In this document: piece by piece, positions 51,514-60,304 of the stretch
Layout of the letters: the number at the start of each line of letters is the position of its first letter
Position numbering within the stretch: the stretch's first letter is position 1
Assembly: GCA_017592665.1 (NCBI GenBank)
Contig: JAGFNW010000001.1
Span: 310,001 to 374,000 of the forward strand
Direction: 5' to 3'
Source of the DNA: Streptosporangiaceae bacterium NEAU-GS5
GTDB taxonomy: Bacteria; Actinomycetota; Actinomycetes; Streptosporangiales; Streptosporangiaceae
Length of the DNA stretch: 64,000 nucleotides
Program-made: the position numbers and the translations under genes
Notes under the pieces: model-generated
The model's input: the letters and a program-made list of their open reading frames with translations, nothing else
Database searches by the model: none
What the model was told of the DNA's origin: nothing

Positions 51514-52881
51514 ATGAATTCCTTCACGATCGCGTGGAGTGGTTCGTTCTCATCCATGCTCGCCTCGCGCATGTTCGGCGTCACTTACCCCCTGCTCGCC
51601 CTGGCCCTGTCCGGGTCCGCCGCCCAGGCCGGCTGGGTGGGCTTCGCCTGGGCCCTCCCCAGCGTGCTGTTTTATACGCTGGCTGGAGCGTTGGTCGACC
51701 GCTGGGACTATCGGGCGATCATGCTGGTAGCCGACACTATCCGTGCCGTGGCAGTGTCCGGCCTTGCTTTGCTCTTGATCCTCCATAACCTGACCTTCCC
51801 CAATCTGATAGTAGTCGCCTTCATCGAGGGCGCGCTCTCCGTTTTCCACGGTCTGGCGATCGCCGCCGCTCTGCCGTTCTTGGCAAATCATCTTCTGGTC
51901 CGTGAAAAGCCCCCCGGGTCCCGGCACCGAAAATCCAAGCCTCCGATGTCCGATCCGCGATTGCACAGAGGAGTCAGCCAGCACGAGACAGGTACCCACG
52001 TTGCGGTCCTCGCCGGACGGCCCCTTGGCGGTCTTATGTTCGGCCTGTCGCAATGGCTGCCCTTTCTCGCAGGTGTGCTGCTTTTCGTTTTCTCCTTCCT
52101 AGCAGTGGTATTCTTGCCGCGCGACGCCCGACCACGTCAACGAGATCAACGGCACCTTGCGGCGGAAATCCGTGAAGGCTGGCGCGCGCTGTGGGATTTG
52201 GTGCCCCTCAGAGCGGCGACGCTGACCACAGCATTGACCAACGTGGTCTTTCATGCTCTGATTCTGATTTTTTTGGCCGCGGCCGCGGCCCGATTGTCAT
52301 CGGCGGCCATCGGTATCGTCGTCGCGCTTACAGGAATCGGTGGAGCCATCGCGTCCGTAGTCCACAGACCAGCGCAGTACTTCGCACGACTGATATTCGG
52401 CGTCCCGCCGGAGGTTAAGCCGATGGTCCCGGGGCCGACGTCAGGGCGACGCTGGCCGAGAGTGGCCATGATGCTCGTCCACATGTGGTGCTGGGTGATC
52501 GCGCTTCTTCCCAGCTTCTTGTGGGAACCCAGTGGATGGACATTCGCGTTCGCATTGATACTCATGGGCTGGATGGGTGGCTTGAGCAATGTGTATATTC
52601 GCCTCCTGGTCGCGGAACGTGTCATGCCGGCCATGGTCGGGCGCGTGGTGAGCGCCTCTCGCCTCGTCGGATCCAGTGCCATCGCGCTCGGACCCCTGCT
52701 CGGCGGCCTGCTGATCACGAACCTCGGCGCGCAGCAGGCGGTCGCCTGTCTGCTGGCCCTCATGGTTCTCGTGGCGACCATCGCGACATCGGTCCGCCGC
52801 ATCCGCCAATCCTTCTTCCTCACTTCAGACGGCCGACCTGAGGTAGAGCTAGACGCAATGAAAGTTACAGAAAACCTTTAA
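51514..52881 (+). CDS. MFS transporter (MFS_3-type exporter)
   Basis: A 455-residue, 12-helix exporter with the family start SRMFGVTYPLLALALSGSAAQAG split as YPLLALALSGSAAQAG and the loop AGALVDRWDYRAIM. A roughly 50-residue basic insertion after helix 4 (REKPPGSRHRKSKPP) is unusual. The ATG has GAGG 8 bases upstream. It lies 193 bases after the STAND gene and may export the modified peptide or confer immunity (inference). Confidence 0.83.
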   Translation: MNSFTIAWSGSFSSMLASRMFGVTYPLLALALSGSAAQAGWVGFAWALPSVLFYTLAGALVDRWDYRAIMLVADTIRAVAVSGLALLLILHNLTFPNLIVVAFIEGALSVFHGLAIAAALPFLANHLLVREKPPGSRHRKSKPPMSDPRLHRGVSQHETGTHVAVLAGRPLGGLMFGLSQWLPFLAGVLLFVFSFLAVVFLPRDARPRQRDQRHLAAEIREGWRALWDLVPLRAATLTTALTNVVFHALILIFLAAAAARLSSAAIGIVVALTGIGGAIASVVHRPAQYFARLIFGVPPEVKPMVPGPTSGRRWPRVAMMLVHMWCWVIALLPSFLWEPSGWTFAFALILMGWMGGLSNVYIRLLVAERVMPAMVGRVVSASRLVGSSAIALGPLLGGLLITNLGAQQAVACLLALMVLVATIATSVRRIRQSFFLTSDGRPEVELDAMKVTENL

Positions 52882-52956
52882 TGGAGGGCCTGGTCACAGG
52901 TCCGGGGCTAGTTGGTTGACTGTACGAACTTAGTGGGCGCTCATACGTTTTCGGCC

Positions 52957-54159
52957 ATGAGATGGGTTCTGGCGATCTTAGTGCTGGCGGCGACGACCGT
53001 CGTCGCCGTGGCCACGTCGGCGGCGGCCGCGGTCGCCTGCGGCGTCACCTACACCACGAGCGACTGGGGGTCCGGCAGCAACGGCTTCACCGGCTCCGTG
53101 ACCGTCAGGAATCTGGGCGACGCCTGGAACGGCTGGACGCTCCGGTTCGCCTTCCCGGCCGGGCAGAAGGTGACCGATGGCTGGGCGGCGACCTGGACGC
53201 AGTCGGGCGCCAACGTCACCGCGGTCAACCTCGGCTGGAACGCCGCCGTCGCGAACGGCGGGTCCCTGTCGCTCGGCTTCAACGGCTCGTGGACCGGGTC
53301 CAATCCGAAGCCGGCGTCCTTCAGCGTCAACGGCGTGACCTGCACGGGCTCGACGGCGACGCCGACTCCGACCCCCACGCCCACCCCGACGCCCACGCCG
53401 AGTCCCACTCCGACGGGGACCGTGTGGAACCCGCCGAGCAACCTGGTCCAGCCGCTCAACGAGGTGTGGAACCACGTCGAGTCGACCTATCCCAACCTCT
53501 ACGGCTTCCGGAACTACATCTGGGACCAGATCATGGCCGGGCGAGGCAACATCAACTATTGCGTGCGCTGGGACTCCGGCGCGACCGTCAGCGCGGCGCT
53601 GCGCGACCAGATCCACGCGAGCCTGGTCCGCATGTTCCAGAAGTGGGTCGACCAGCTCGCCGGCTGGAACGGCTGGCCGTATCCGACAGTCAACGTGAAG
53701 GTGGTCGGCTGGGCCGTACGGGATCGGGCGCAGCTGCAGTGGACCGACAGCTCGGTCGACATCTACGTCGGCAACATCAGCGAGAACGCGCCGCAGTGCG
53801 CGCCCCCGTGCGGGCGGTTCTTCCACCAGGACGGCAACTACTCGGGCTGCCCCGGCGGCGCGGGCCACCACTACGACCTGTCGCTGTGGCTGACGGCCGG
53901 GATGACCGGCGGCGCGGGCGGCGACTGGGGCGAGCGGATCGGCAGCGAGTACTACGTCGGCGCGCTCGGTTCGGCCAACATCCACATCCTGTTGCACGAG
54001 ATGGGACACGGCTACGGGCTCGACGACTTCTACGACTGGACCCCGACCGGAGTGTGCTGCTTCATCATGAAGGCCGGCTCGGCCACGCAGATCACCGAGT
54101 TCGACAAGTGGATGCTGCGCGACTGGTGGCGGCACCTCAAGAGCCGCTACGGGCTGTAA
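52957..54159 (+). CDS. Secreted CBM2-metzincin-like metalloprotease
   Basis: A 400-residue exported protein. Signal peptide (1-27), CBM2 cellulose-binding domain (about 28-130, with paired Cys28/Cys129 and exposed Trp60/Trp77), a Pro-Thr linker (131-155), then a protease-like domain with His347-Glu348-x2-His351-x2-Gly-x2-Asp357 (HEMGHGYGLDD) and a candidate Met-turn at Met371. This HExxHxxGxxD layout resembles snapalysin. Promoter-like TTGACT at 52916. A cellulose-bound protease; substrate unknown. Confidence 0.82.
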   Translation: MRWVLAILVLAATTVVAVATSAAAAVACGVTYTTSDWGSGSNGFTGSVTVRNLGDAWNGWTLRFAFPAGQKVTDGWAATWTQSGANVTAVNLGWNAAVANGGSLSLGFNGSWTGSNPKPASFSVNGVTCTGSTATPTPTPTPTPTPTPSPTPTGTVWNPPSNLVQPLNEVWNHVESTYPNLYGFRNYIWDQIMAGRGNINYCVRWDSGATVSAALRDQIHASLVRMFQKWVDQLAGWNGWPYPTVNVKVVGWAVRDRAQLQWTDSSVDIYVGNISENAPQCAPPCGRFFHQDGNYSGCPGGAGHHYDLSLWLTAGMTGGAGGDWGERIGSEYYVGALGSANIHILLHEMGHGYGLDDFYDWTPTGVCCFIMKAGSATQITEFDKWMLRDWWRHLKSRYGL

Positions 54160-54194
54160 ACCAGCCGCGTGTCAGCCAGCCCGGTCGCACCCCG

Positions 54195-54268
54195 GGCCGG
54201 TCGCCGTCCAAGGCCCGGTCGCAGTCCACGGCCAGTCGCCGTTCAAGGCCGGTCGCACCCCCGGGCCG
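54195..54268. repeat. 17-18-base imperfect tandem repeat
   Basis: Five copies starting with GGCC at 54195, 54212, 54230, 54247 and 54264 follow the pattern GGCCGGTCGCxGTCCA. They fill most of the 158-base gap between two convergent genes and may form strong RNA stems. Confidence 0.65.
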
Positions 54269-54317
54269 GCTCACCGAGGTCGGGGCGCGGCTGTCACTGC
54301 GGCGGGGCGGGGACCTA

Positions 54318-56408
54318 CTACGACGGCGCGGACACCTTGGCCGCGAGGATCACCCCCGTGGGGATCCGGAGGTCGGCCATCCGGAGATCGGGCGCGCGCT
54401 GCAGCTCCGTGCGCAGCGCCGCCTTCTCCAGGCGCTGGGTCTCCGACGTGGCGGTCTCCGGGTCGAGGTCGTCGAGGAGCAGCGTCCCGCCGGGCCGCAG
54501 GGTCGCGAGCACCGCGTCCAGACGCTGATACTTGACCGGCGCGGCGTCGGCGAACACCAGGTGGAACTCCCCGAGGCCGCCGATGGCCTCCGCCGCGTCG
54601 GCTGTGATCACCTGCACGTGGTCCGGCCACGGCCAGGCCCGTACGGCCTCGGCCAGCCGCGGATCGCTCTCCACGGTGATGACCTCGACGTCGCGGCGCT
54701 CACCCAGGCCGGAGAGGATCCACGCGGCGCCGACGCCCGTGCCCGTACCGATCTCCAGGATCCGGCCGAACAGCGGGACCGCGGCGGCCAGCACGGACAG
54801 CAGCCGGCCCACGTCGTCGTGGCACGAACTCCGGAAGCGCAGGTCGCTCGCCCGCCGCTTGGCGGCGGCGACCGCGAGCGGATAGCCGGCGAGGACCGCG
54901 TAAAGGTCCTCGCTGGCGCCGTGGATCATCTCCTTCAGGCGCGCGTCGAACGCGCCCGATTCGGTGAGCCGATAGCCGTCGGGCGACACGCGCTGCAGCG
55001 TCATGGCGATCGCCCGGCGGAGGTCGGGCAGGCTCGCGCCGAACTGGTCGTCCCCGCCGTCGGGGTAGTAGGCGACGATCTGGTTGAAGTTGCCGAGCGC
55101 CTGGCCGGCCCCGATGTCGGTCAGCAGCCGCCGCGTCCCGTCCACTTCGGCGCGGGCCAGCGGGGCCAGCCGCCGTCGCAGGCCGGGCTGCGCTGCGCCG
55201 CTGAGGGCGCTCGCGACCTGGCCGATCTCCTTCTCGTACAGATCCAGGCAGAGATGCGCGTACGCGCCCGCGGGCGGCGGCGCCGGATCCACGAACTCCA
55301 GCGCCGTGAGCAGCCATTCGACCAGGCTCTTCCCGGCCGGGCCGAGCTTGTCCCAGCACGGCCCGCGCAGTTGCTCGCCCAAATAGTGCGCGCGCTGGAG
55401 CGCCTTGCGGCTGCCGGTCATGCCCTCGCAGGGGCCGTACACCTTCTGCAGCTCGTCGGCCCGCTGCTCGGCCACCACCGACAGCAGCCCGAGATGGACG
55501 TAGACGTGGAAGGCGGCCAGCACGCGGTGCACGTCCCACAGGTTCGCGCCGCTCAGCCGGGCCGGATTCCACGGGACGTGTACGGCCGCGCCGTCGTCCT
55601 CCGCCAGGTCCATGGTCAGCAGCGCGTGCCCGTGCCGCAGGTCGTACAGCTTCTGATGCATGGCCTCGTGGAACAGGTGCTCGGCCACCCACCACGGGCT
55701 GCGCAGGGATCGGCCGAGGAAGATGGTGCCGCCGAGGTGGAACTGGGAGCTGGACGCGACGCCCTTCCACCCGCCGGCGTCGGGGATGCTCGCGATGACG
55801 TGCGCGTGGTCGAGGGTGCCGGGCGTGAGGTCGGGGAGCAGCTCGCGCAGCAGCAGCGCGCCCCGGCCGAGCAGCGCGATCTCCTCCTCGGCCGGCGTGC
55901 GCGGGTGCGCGCCGTAGCGGTGGTGCAGCAGCTGGCGGAAGCACCGGCCGAAGATGTCGTTGGGATGCTCGTCGTTCCAGATCCATCCGTCGTACGGCTC
56001 GGGCCCGAGCCGGCGCAGCGAGCCGTCGTCGAGCGGGCTGCTGAACCGCCCGCGCCACACGCGTTCGGCGGTCGCGGCGAACACCTCGTCGCAGTCGTCG
56101 AGCGGCAGCCCGTACGGCCCGCCGATCTCCAACTGGGTGTGCGCGTGCAATACGGCGCAGCGGACCACGGTGTCGCCGATCACATGGTGAATGGGCCTGC
56201 CGTCCGCCTCGGCGAGCGCGTGAACCAATTGCCCGGCGGCCGGCACCCGGTCCGAGATCGTGTCCAATCGGCTTATCAGGCGGACCCGCAACTGCCGTTG
56301 GATATATTCGCTGTCGCCGAATATCGGATGCCGCGCCAGCGCCTTTTCAATGGCCCTTAAAACGTCCGGCGATTCGTGTCGGGCCCACGCCTGCGTTGTC
56401 GCGCTCAT
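54318..56408 (-). CDS. HExxH peptide-modifying domain fused to a class I O-methyltransferase
   Basis: A 696-residue fusion. The N-terminal about 400 residues carry His247-Glu-Ala-Met-His251 (HLFHEAMHQKLYD) and a later His305 (FHVYVHLGLL), the layout of HExxH peptide beta-hydroxylases. The C-terminal part (about 480-696) is a SAM-dependent O-methyltransferase with ILEIGTGTGVG (550-560) and FADAAPVKYQ. Its start overlaps the stop of the small His/Asp-rich peptide gene (ATGA). I infer a RiPP tailoring enzyme that hydroxylates, then methylates. Confidence 0.78.
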   Translation of the reverse strand: MSATTQAWARHESPDVLRAIEKALARHPIFGDSEYIQRQLRVRLISRLDTISDRVPAAGQLVHALAEADGRPIHHVIGDTVVRCAVLHAHTQLEIGGPYGLPLDDCDEVFAATAERVWRGRFSSPLDDGSLRRLGPEPYDGWIWNDEHPNDIFGRCFRQLLHHRYGAHPRTPAEEEIALLGRGALLLRELLPDLTPGTLDHAHVIASIPDAGGWKGVASSSQFHLGGTIFLGRSLRSPWWVAEHLFHEAMHQKLYDLRHGHALLTMDLAEDDGAAVHVPWNPARLSGANLWDVHRVLAAFHVYVHLGLLSVVAEQRADELQKVYGPCEGMTGSRKALQRAHYLGEQLRGPCWDKLGPAGKSLVEWLLTALEFVDPAPPPAGAYAHLCLDLYEKEIGQVASALSGAAQPGLRRRLAPLARAEVDGTRRLLTDIGAGQALGNFNQIVAYYPDGGDDQFGASLPDLRRAIAMTLQRVSPDGYRLTESGAFDARLKEMIHGASEDLYAVLAGYPLAVAAAKRRASDLRFRSSCHDDVGRLLSVLAAAVPLFGRILEIGTGTGVGAAWILSGLGERRDVEVITVESDPRLAEAVRAWPWPDHVQVITADAAEAIGGLGEFHLVFADAAPVKYQRLDAVLATLRPGGTLLLDDLDPETATSETQRLEKAALRTELQRAPDLRMADLRIPTGVILAAKVSAPS

Positions 56409-56599
56409 TGCGTGTGATCGTGGTCGTCCATGTGGTCGTGATCGTGCGAGGTGAGCTGCCGCAGCATCAGGCGATCCCAGGTGGCCAGCGCATCCAGGTG
56501 CAGTTGTAGCTCCTGCAGTTCGTCCGCGCTCGGCTGTCCCATGAGCCGGCTGTGGATGTCGTCGAGCTTCGCCTTGAATGGATGATCGTTCTCCGGCAT
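56405..56599 (-). CDS. Candidate RiPP precursor with His/Asp-alternating tail
   Basis: A 64-residue peptide. The first 50 residues are an amphipathic helical leader (SADELQELQLHLDALATWDR); the last 14 (51-64) are S-HDHDH-M-DDHDH-TQ, with five His and five Asp. Asp and His are the residues hydroxylated by known HExxH-type enzymes. It is coupled to the HExxH-methyltransferase gene by ATGA. The start ATG has AAAGG 9 bases upstream. A metal-binding small protein is the alternative. Confidence 0.75.
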   Translation of the reverse strand: MPENDHPFKAKLDDIHSRLMGQPSADELQELQLHLDALATWDRLMLRQLTSHDHDHMDDHDHTQ

Positions 56600-56699
56600 T
56601 TTCACCGACCTTTTCGTGGTTTCGGTTGTCCGGGAGGATCGGCGGGCGCCGCGCCGCTGCCCGGAGCATAGGCCGCGATCCCGCCGGGGCAAATTCCGG

Positions 56700-56730
56700 C
56701 GCAAAAAGATAAAATATAGTTAGCTAAGGT
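56700..56730 (-). promoter_or_regulatory. AT-rich stretch upstream of the His/Asp-rich peptide gene
   Basis: The bases 56702-56727 are almost only A and T (on the minus strand TATATTTTATC), striking in this DNA. A promoter for the peptide/HExxH operon is likely here, but I cannot assign clean hexamers. Confidence 0.35.
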
Positions 56731-57158
56731 CAGTAAGATCCGGCGACCACGTTCGACGTGATGGCCGCGGGACCGTCCAAAGAATCCAGCAGCGACACCT
56801 TGGCGTAGATCTGGTGCTGTCCGCTGAGCACGGCGGCGGGAAGGGTGAACGTGATGCTGTGCCCGCCCGCGAATCCCGCGGTGTCACACGCGCCGAACAG
56901 GTAAGCGTCCGGGGCCGGCCTGTCGCCGTACAACTCGACGCACACCCGCGCCTGCGCGGCGACCTGCGCCTGCGTGCCGACCTGCACGAGATATCTGCCG
57001 CCGTCCGCCGGCGTGATCCCGAGGTCGACCGAGGTGGCGCCGGCCTTCTTGGCGTGCGCGGAGTTGGCCGAGCTGGACGCGCCGACCGCGCCCGCCCCGA
57101 TGGCCACGCTCAGCGCCGCCGCCACCAACAGCCCGCCCATCAGGCGCCACCGGCTCAT
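56730..57158 (-). CDS. Hypothetical secreted protein
   Basis: A 142-residue protein with a signal peptide (MSRWRLMGGLLVAAALSVAI, cleavage near ASSSANSAHA) and a beta-rich mature part with Cys pair (RVCVELYG, FGACDTAG). No family recognised. A GTG at 57191 would add 11 residues. It is the gene before the candidate RiPP operon on the same strand. Confidence 0.7.
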   Translation of the reverse strand: MSRWRLMGGLLVAAALSVAIGAGAVGASSSANSAHAKKAGATSVDLGITPADGGRYLVQVGTQAQVAAQARVCVELYGDRPAPDAYLFGACDTAGFAGGHSITFTLPAAVLSGQHQIYAKVSLLDSLDGPAAITSNVVAGSY

Positions 57159-57221
57159 CTCGCCGTCCCACGGAACCCGGAACCTCTTCACGCAAGAAGG
57201 GCGTTCCGTCCGGTTCCATCC

Positions 57222-58040
57222 CTAGTGCCCGCCGTCCTGGGTGGAGTGCCAGTCGGTGACACGGCGGGACAGGGCGCCGAAGGCGAGGAAGACGGCCAGG
57301 CCGAGGAGCGAGGCCAGCGCGACGGCCGCGAACAGCTGCTCGGATTGGAGGCGGCCCCGATACAGGTCGATGAGCGCGCCGATGCCGGGCTCGCCCTGCC
57401 GGAAGAAGAAGTCGCCGACCACGGCGCCGATGACGGCGAGCCCGGCCGAGATGCGAAGGCCCGTGAAGATGCTCGGCAACGCGGCCGGCAGTTGCAGCTT
57501 CCAGAGCCGGGCCAGGCGCCCCGCGCCCTGAAGCGTGAACAGGTCGTGGTGCGCCTGGTCGACCGAGAGCAATCCGAACAGGGTGTTGGTGACGATGGGG
57601 AACAGCGCGATCAGCACGCACACCAGGACGCGGGTGAAGAAGCCGAAGCCGAACCAGAAGCCGAACAGCGGCACCAGCGCGAGGATGGGAATGGTCTGCA
57701 GGATCACGAGATAGGGGTGCAGCGACCGCTCGATCCACGTGGCCTGCGCCATGACGATGGCGAGCGCGACGCCGACGACCGTGGCGACGGCCAGGCCGAT
57801 GAGCGCGACCTCGGTCGAAAGACGGAGCCCCGTCAGCAGTTCGGCGCGGTTGGCGGCGTCGAGGAAGCCCACCTGGACGACCGCGTGCGGTGGGGGAAGC
57901 AGAAATCGCCGGTCCGGGCTGAGCAGAAGATAGCTCACCGCGTACCAGACGCCGATCATCACGACGAACAGCACGAGCGGCGGAATCCATGGCCGCCGCG
58001 GCGCGGTCCTGCCTCCGTTCATGCGACCGGCCTGTTTCAT
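57222..58040 (-). CDS. SsuC/TauC-like ABC importer permease
   Basis: A 272-residue permease with six helices and the ATPase-contact loop GAGRLARLWKLQLPAALPSI. It belongs to the nitrate/sulfonate/taurine importer family. The start is ATG 58040 or 58022; both lie at the edge of a repeat array. Third gene of the importer operon. Confidence 0.87.
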   Translation of the reverse strand: MKQAGRMNGGRTAPRRPWIPPLVLFVVMIGVWYAVSYLLLSPDRRFLLPPPHAVVQVGFLDAANRAELLTGLRLSTEVALIGLAVATVVGVALAIVMAQATWIERSLHPYLVILQTIPILALVPLFGFWFGFGFFTRVLVCVLIALFPIVTNTLFGLLSVDQAHHDLFTLQGAGRLARLWKLQLPAALPSIFTGLRISAGLAVIGAVVGDFFFRQGEPGIGALIDLYRGRLQSEQLFAAVALASLLGLAVFLAFGALSRRVTDWHSTQDGGH

Positions 58041-58146
58041 GTCACCGGCCCGTTCATGTCACCGGGCCGTTCATGTCACCGGGCCTGCTCACCGCCCCGT
58101 TCATGTGGCCGGGCCTGCTCACCGCCCCGTTCATGTGAGCGGGCCG
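58036..58146. repeat. Repeat array at the ATPase/permease junction
   Basis: Units begin with TTCATGTCACCGGGCCG at 58036, 58053, 58070, 58100 and 58130: spacing is 17, 17, 30 and 30 bases, the longer units adding TGCTCACCGCCCC. On the coding strand each unit reads GGTGACATGAA, a copy of the permease start region. The array contains the ATPase stop and the permease ATG. Confidence 0.8.
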
Positions 58147-58898
58147 CGTAGACAGGCCGACACCTGGGACGCGATCCGCGCGAACTCCTGCGAGAACCGC
58201 GCCTCCCCCGGCCGTGGATAGCCGAACGGCACGTGGAACTCGGCGAGAATGCGGCCGGGCCGCGGGGACAGCACGATGACGCGGGTCGCGAGGAAGACCG
58301 CCTCGGCCACCGAGTGGGTGACGAACAGGGCGGCGAAGCGGCGCGCGCCGAACATGCGGAGCAGTTCGTCGTTGAGCCGTTCCCTGGTGATCTCGTCGAG
58401 GCTGCCGAACGGCTCGTCGAGCAGCAGCAGTTCGGGTTCGAGGGTGAGCGAACGCGCGAGCGACACCCGCATCCGCATCCCACCGGAAAGGGTGTGCGGG
58501 CGTCTGCGGGTGAACTCCGTCAGCCCGACCAGCGCTATGGCCTCGTCGGCCCGGCGCCGGCGCTCGGCCTTGGGCAGGCCGTTCAGCTCGCCGAACAGCT
58601 CGACGTTGGCCTGGACGCTGCGCCAGGGCAGCAGCGTGGGGTCCTGGAAGACGTAGCCGACCGATCGGGCGTCCCGTTCGACCAGGCCCTGGGTGGCCGT
58701 GGTCAATCCGGCCGCCAGGCGGAGCAGCGTGCTCTTTCCGCATCCCGACGGGCCGATGACCGAGATGAACTCGCCGGGTGCGACGGTCAGGTCGATGCCG
58801 GAAAGCGCCTCGGTGCCGTCGCCGTAGCGTTTGCCCACCCCCGAGAACGACAGCGCGGCGCCGATTGTCTGCGCTAACACCACGCTAATAGACCACAA
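58131..58898 (-). CDS. SsuB/TauB-like ABC importer ATP-binding protein
   Basis: A 255-residue ATPase with Walker A GPSGCGKST (about 51-59), signature LSGGMRMRVSLARSL and Walker B LLLLDEPFGSLD. It energises the adjacent permease. Its stop lies in the repeat array. It follows the binding-protein gene by 15 bases. Confidence 0.9.
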   Translation of the reverse strand: MWSISVVLAQTIGAALSFSGVGKRYGDGTEALSGIDLTVAPGEFISVIGPSGCGKSTLLRLAAGLTTATQGLVERDARSVGYVFQDPTLLPWRSVQANVELFGELNGLPKAERRRRADEAIALVGLTEFTRRRPHTLSGGMRMRVSLARSLTLEPELLLLDEPFGSLDEITRERLNDELLRMFGARRFAALFVTHSVAEAVFLATRVIVLSPRPGRILAEFHVPFGYPRPGEARFSQEFARIASQVSACLRGPLT

Positions 58899-58913
58899 CC
58901 GGACGACCGTGCA

Positions 58914-60110
58914 CTAGTTGTCCGGGTAGCCGATCTTCGGGTCGATGAACTCGTTGGTCGCGAGTTGCGCCGCCGTCAGACCGTCTTTGATGGGTTTGTG
59001 CTGCGCCGCGAAGATCGGCCGGGTGATGTCGATCATGCGCTGGACGCGTGCCTCGTCGAAATTCCCAATGGTGCCGTCCGGGCCGTTGCTCGCAAGCTTC
59101 AGATCCTTCATCTGGCGCACGGAGAACTCCGAGCTTTCCTTGGTGTACTGCGTCGCCGTCTTGTAGTCCTGATTGAGCTTCAGCGTGAGGTCGATCGTCG
59201 GGCCGGGCTGGGCCAGCACGTCGACCTGCGCCTGCTGGATGATGGGGACCAGTTTCCGCAGGCAGGGGGCGAGCTTGTCCTTGTCGGCCGCGCGGATCGT
59301 GAGCGGCGGCCCGTAGTTCGGATAGCCCGCGTCATAGACCAGCTGGTATTTGACCGGCTTGGCCCACTGCTTGACGTCCTTCTCATACACGTACGGCTCG
59401 GCCGTGGCGTATCCCGCCACCGCGGCCTTCCCCCGCGCCGCGACGAAGGCGGACGGAGAACCGTCGTACGATCCGTCGATCTGGCTGCGCCGCAGAATTC
59501 CGGCGCCGACCAGGTATTCCATATAGGTGTTCCCGCTGAAGTAGAACACCTTGGTGCCGGTCCGCCCGATGTCCTTGATCGTGTTGAACTGAGGATAGGT
59601 GGCCGGATCCCATAAAATGATCTGCGGGTGGATTTCCACCAGGGCCATCACCGCGAGGGTCGGCTGGGTGGCCGACAATTGGATTCCCTCGTCCAATCCC
59701 CCGAGCACGCCGAGCGTGATGCCGGGGTCGAGATACATCTGCGCCGATGGTGTGGTGAACCCGATCGACGGGCCGCCGGCGCGCAGTTCCAGTTTGACGC
59801 CGGTGTCCTTGCCTCGGAAGATCAGAGGCCCGCTCACCTTCTTCTTTTCGGCGTCGATGTCAGGGTTTGGGCCCAGTAAGTGATACATCCCGCCTTCTAC
59901 CGTGATGTGCGGATTCCACTGCGTCTGGACGACGATGGGATCAGGGCACACACCACGCAGATTGGTGGGATCGTCGGCGTTGGCCGTCGTGGCGACCGGC
60001 TGACCGGCACTCGGCGCGGTCCCCCCGGTCGATGTGCTGCACGCGCCGAGCAGAAAGACGAGCGCCGAGGCAGCGGCCACCCTTCGACGTCGTGGCTGTC
60101 GGGCCTGCAT
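58914..60110 (-). CDS. SsuA-like ABC importer substrate-binding lipoprotein
   Basis: A 398-residue lipoprotein with an Arg-rich signal peptide and lipobox LLGACS (Cys about 24), then a type-2 periplasmic-binding fold of the nitrate/sulfonate/taurine class (PTLAVMALVEIHPQIILWDP, IKDIGRTGTKVFYF). Substrate unknown. It is the first gene of the importer operon. Confidence 0.87.
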   Translation of the reverse strand: MQARQPRRRRVAAASALVFLLGACSTSTGGTAPSAGQPVATTANADDPTNLRGVCPDPIVVQTQWNPHITVEGGMYHLLGPNPDIDAEKKKVSGPLIFRGKDTGVKLELRAGGPSIGFTTPSAQMYLDPGITLGVLGGLDEGIQLSATQPTLAVMALVEIHPQIILWDPATYPQFNTIKDIGRTGTKVFYFSGNTYMEYLVGAGILRRSQIDGSYDGSPSAFVAARGKAAVAGYATAEPYVYEKDVKQWAKPVKYQLVYDAGYPNYGPPLTIRAADKDKLAPCLRKLVPIIQQAQVDVLAQPGPTIDLTLKLNQDYKTATQYTKESSEFSVRQMKDLKLASNGPDGTIGNFDEARVQRMIDITRPIFAAQHKPIKDGLTAAQLATNEFIDPKIGYPDN

Positions 60111-60304
60111 GTCGGCAATTCCCCCTGTTTCGGCGGCAAGGATGAAAAGGATACGGAAAAGTGCGCGGCATGGGGGACCGCTAGAGGAAGTAGTATTCCC
60201 TACCCTTCGGACAGCGCCAAGATTGTCATCACAAGTCCGACACGCTGTAGATGTCAGTGAGGTCAGGAAGAGTCACGGCTGAGGGCAGGACTTATGCTGG
60301 ACAG

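Noticed and set aside
54318-56408. Plain HExxH zinc protease for the 696-residue protein
   Set aside because: It is cytosolic, fused to a methyltransferase and coupled to a precursor-like peptide; the later Y-x-H-L motif fits peptide hydroxylases better, though protease activity is not excluded.
58036-58146. CRISPR array
   Set aside because: Units are contiguous, 17 or 30 bases long, with no unique spacers and no cas genes.
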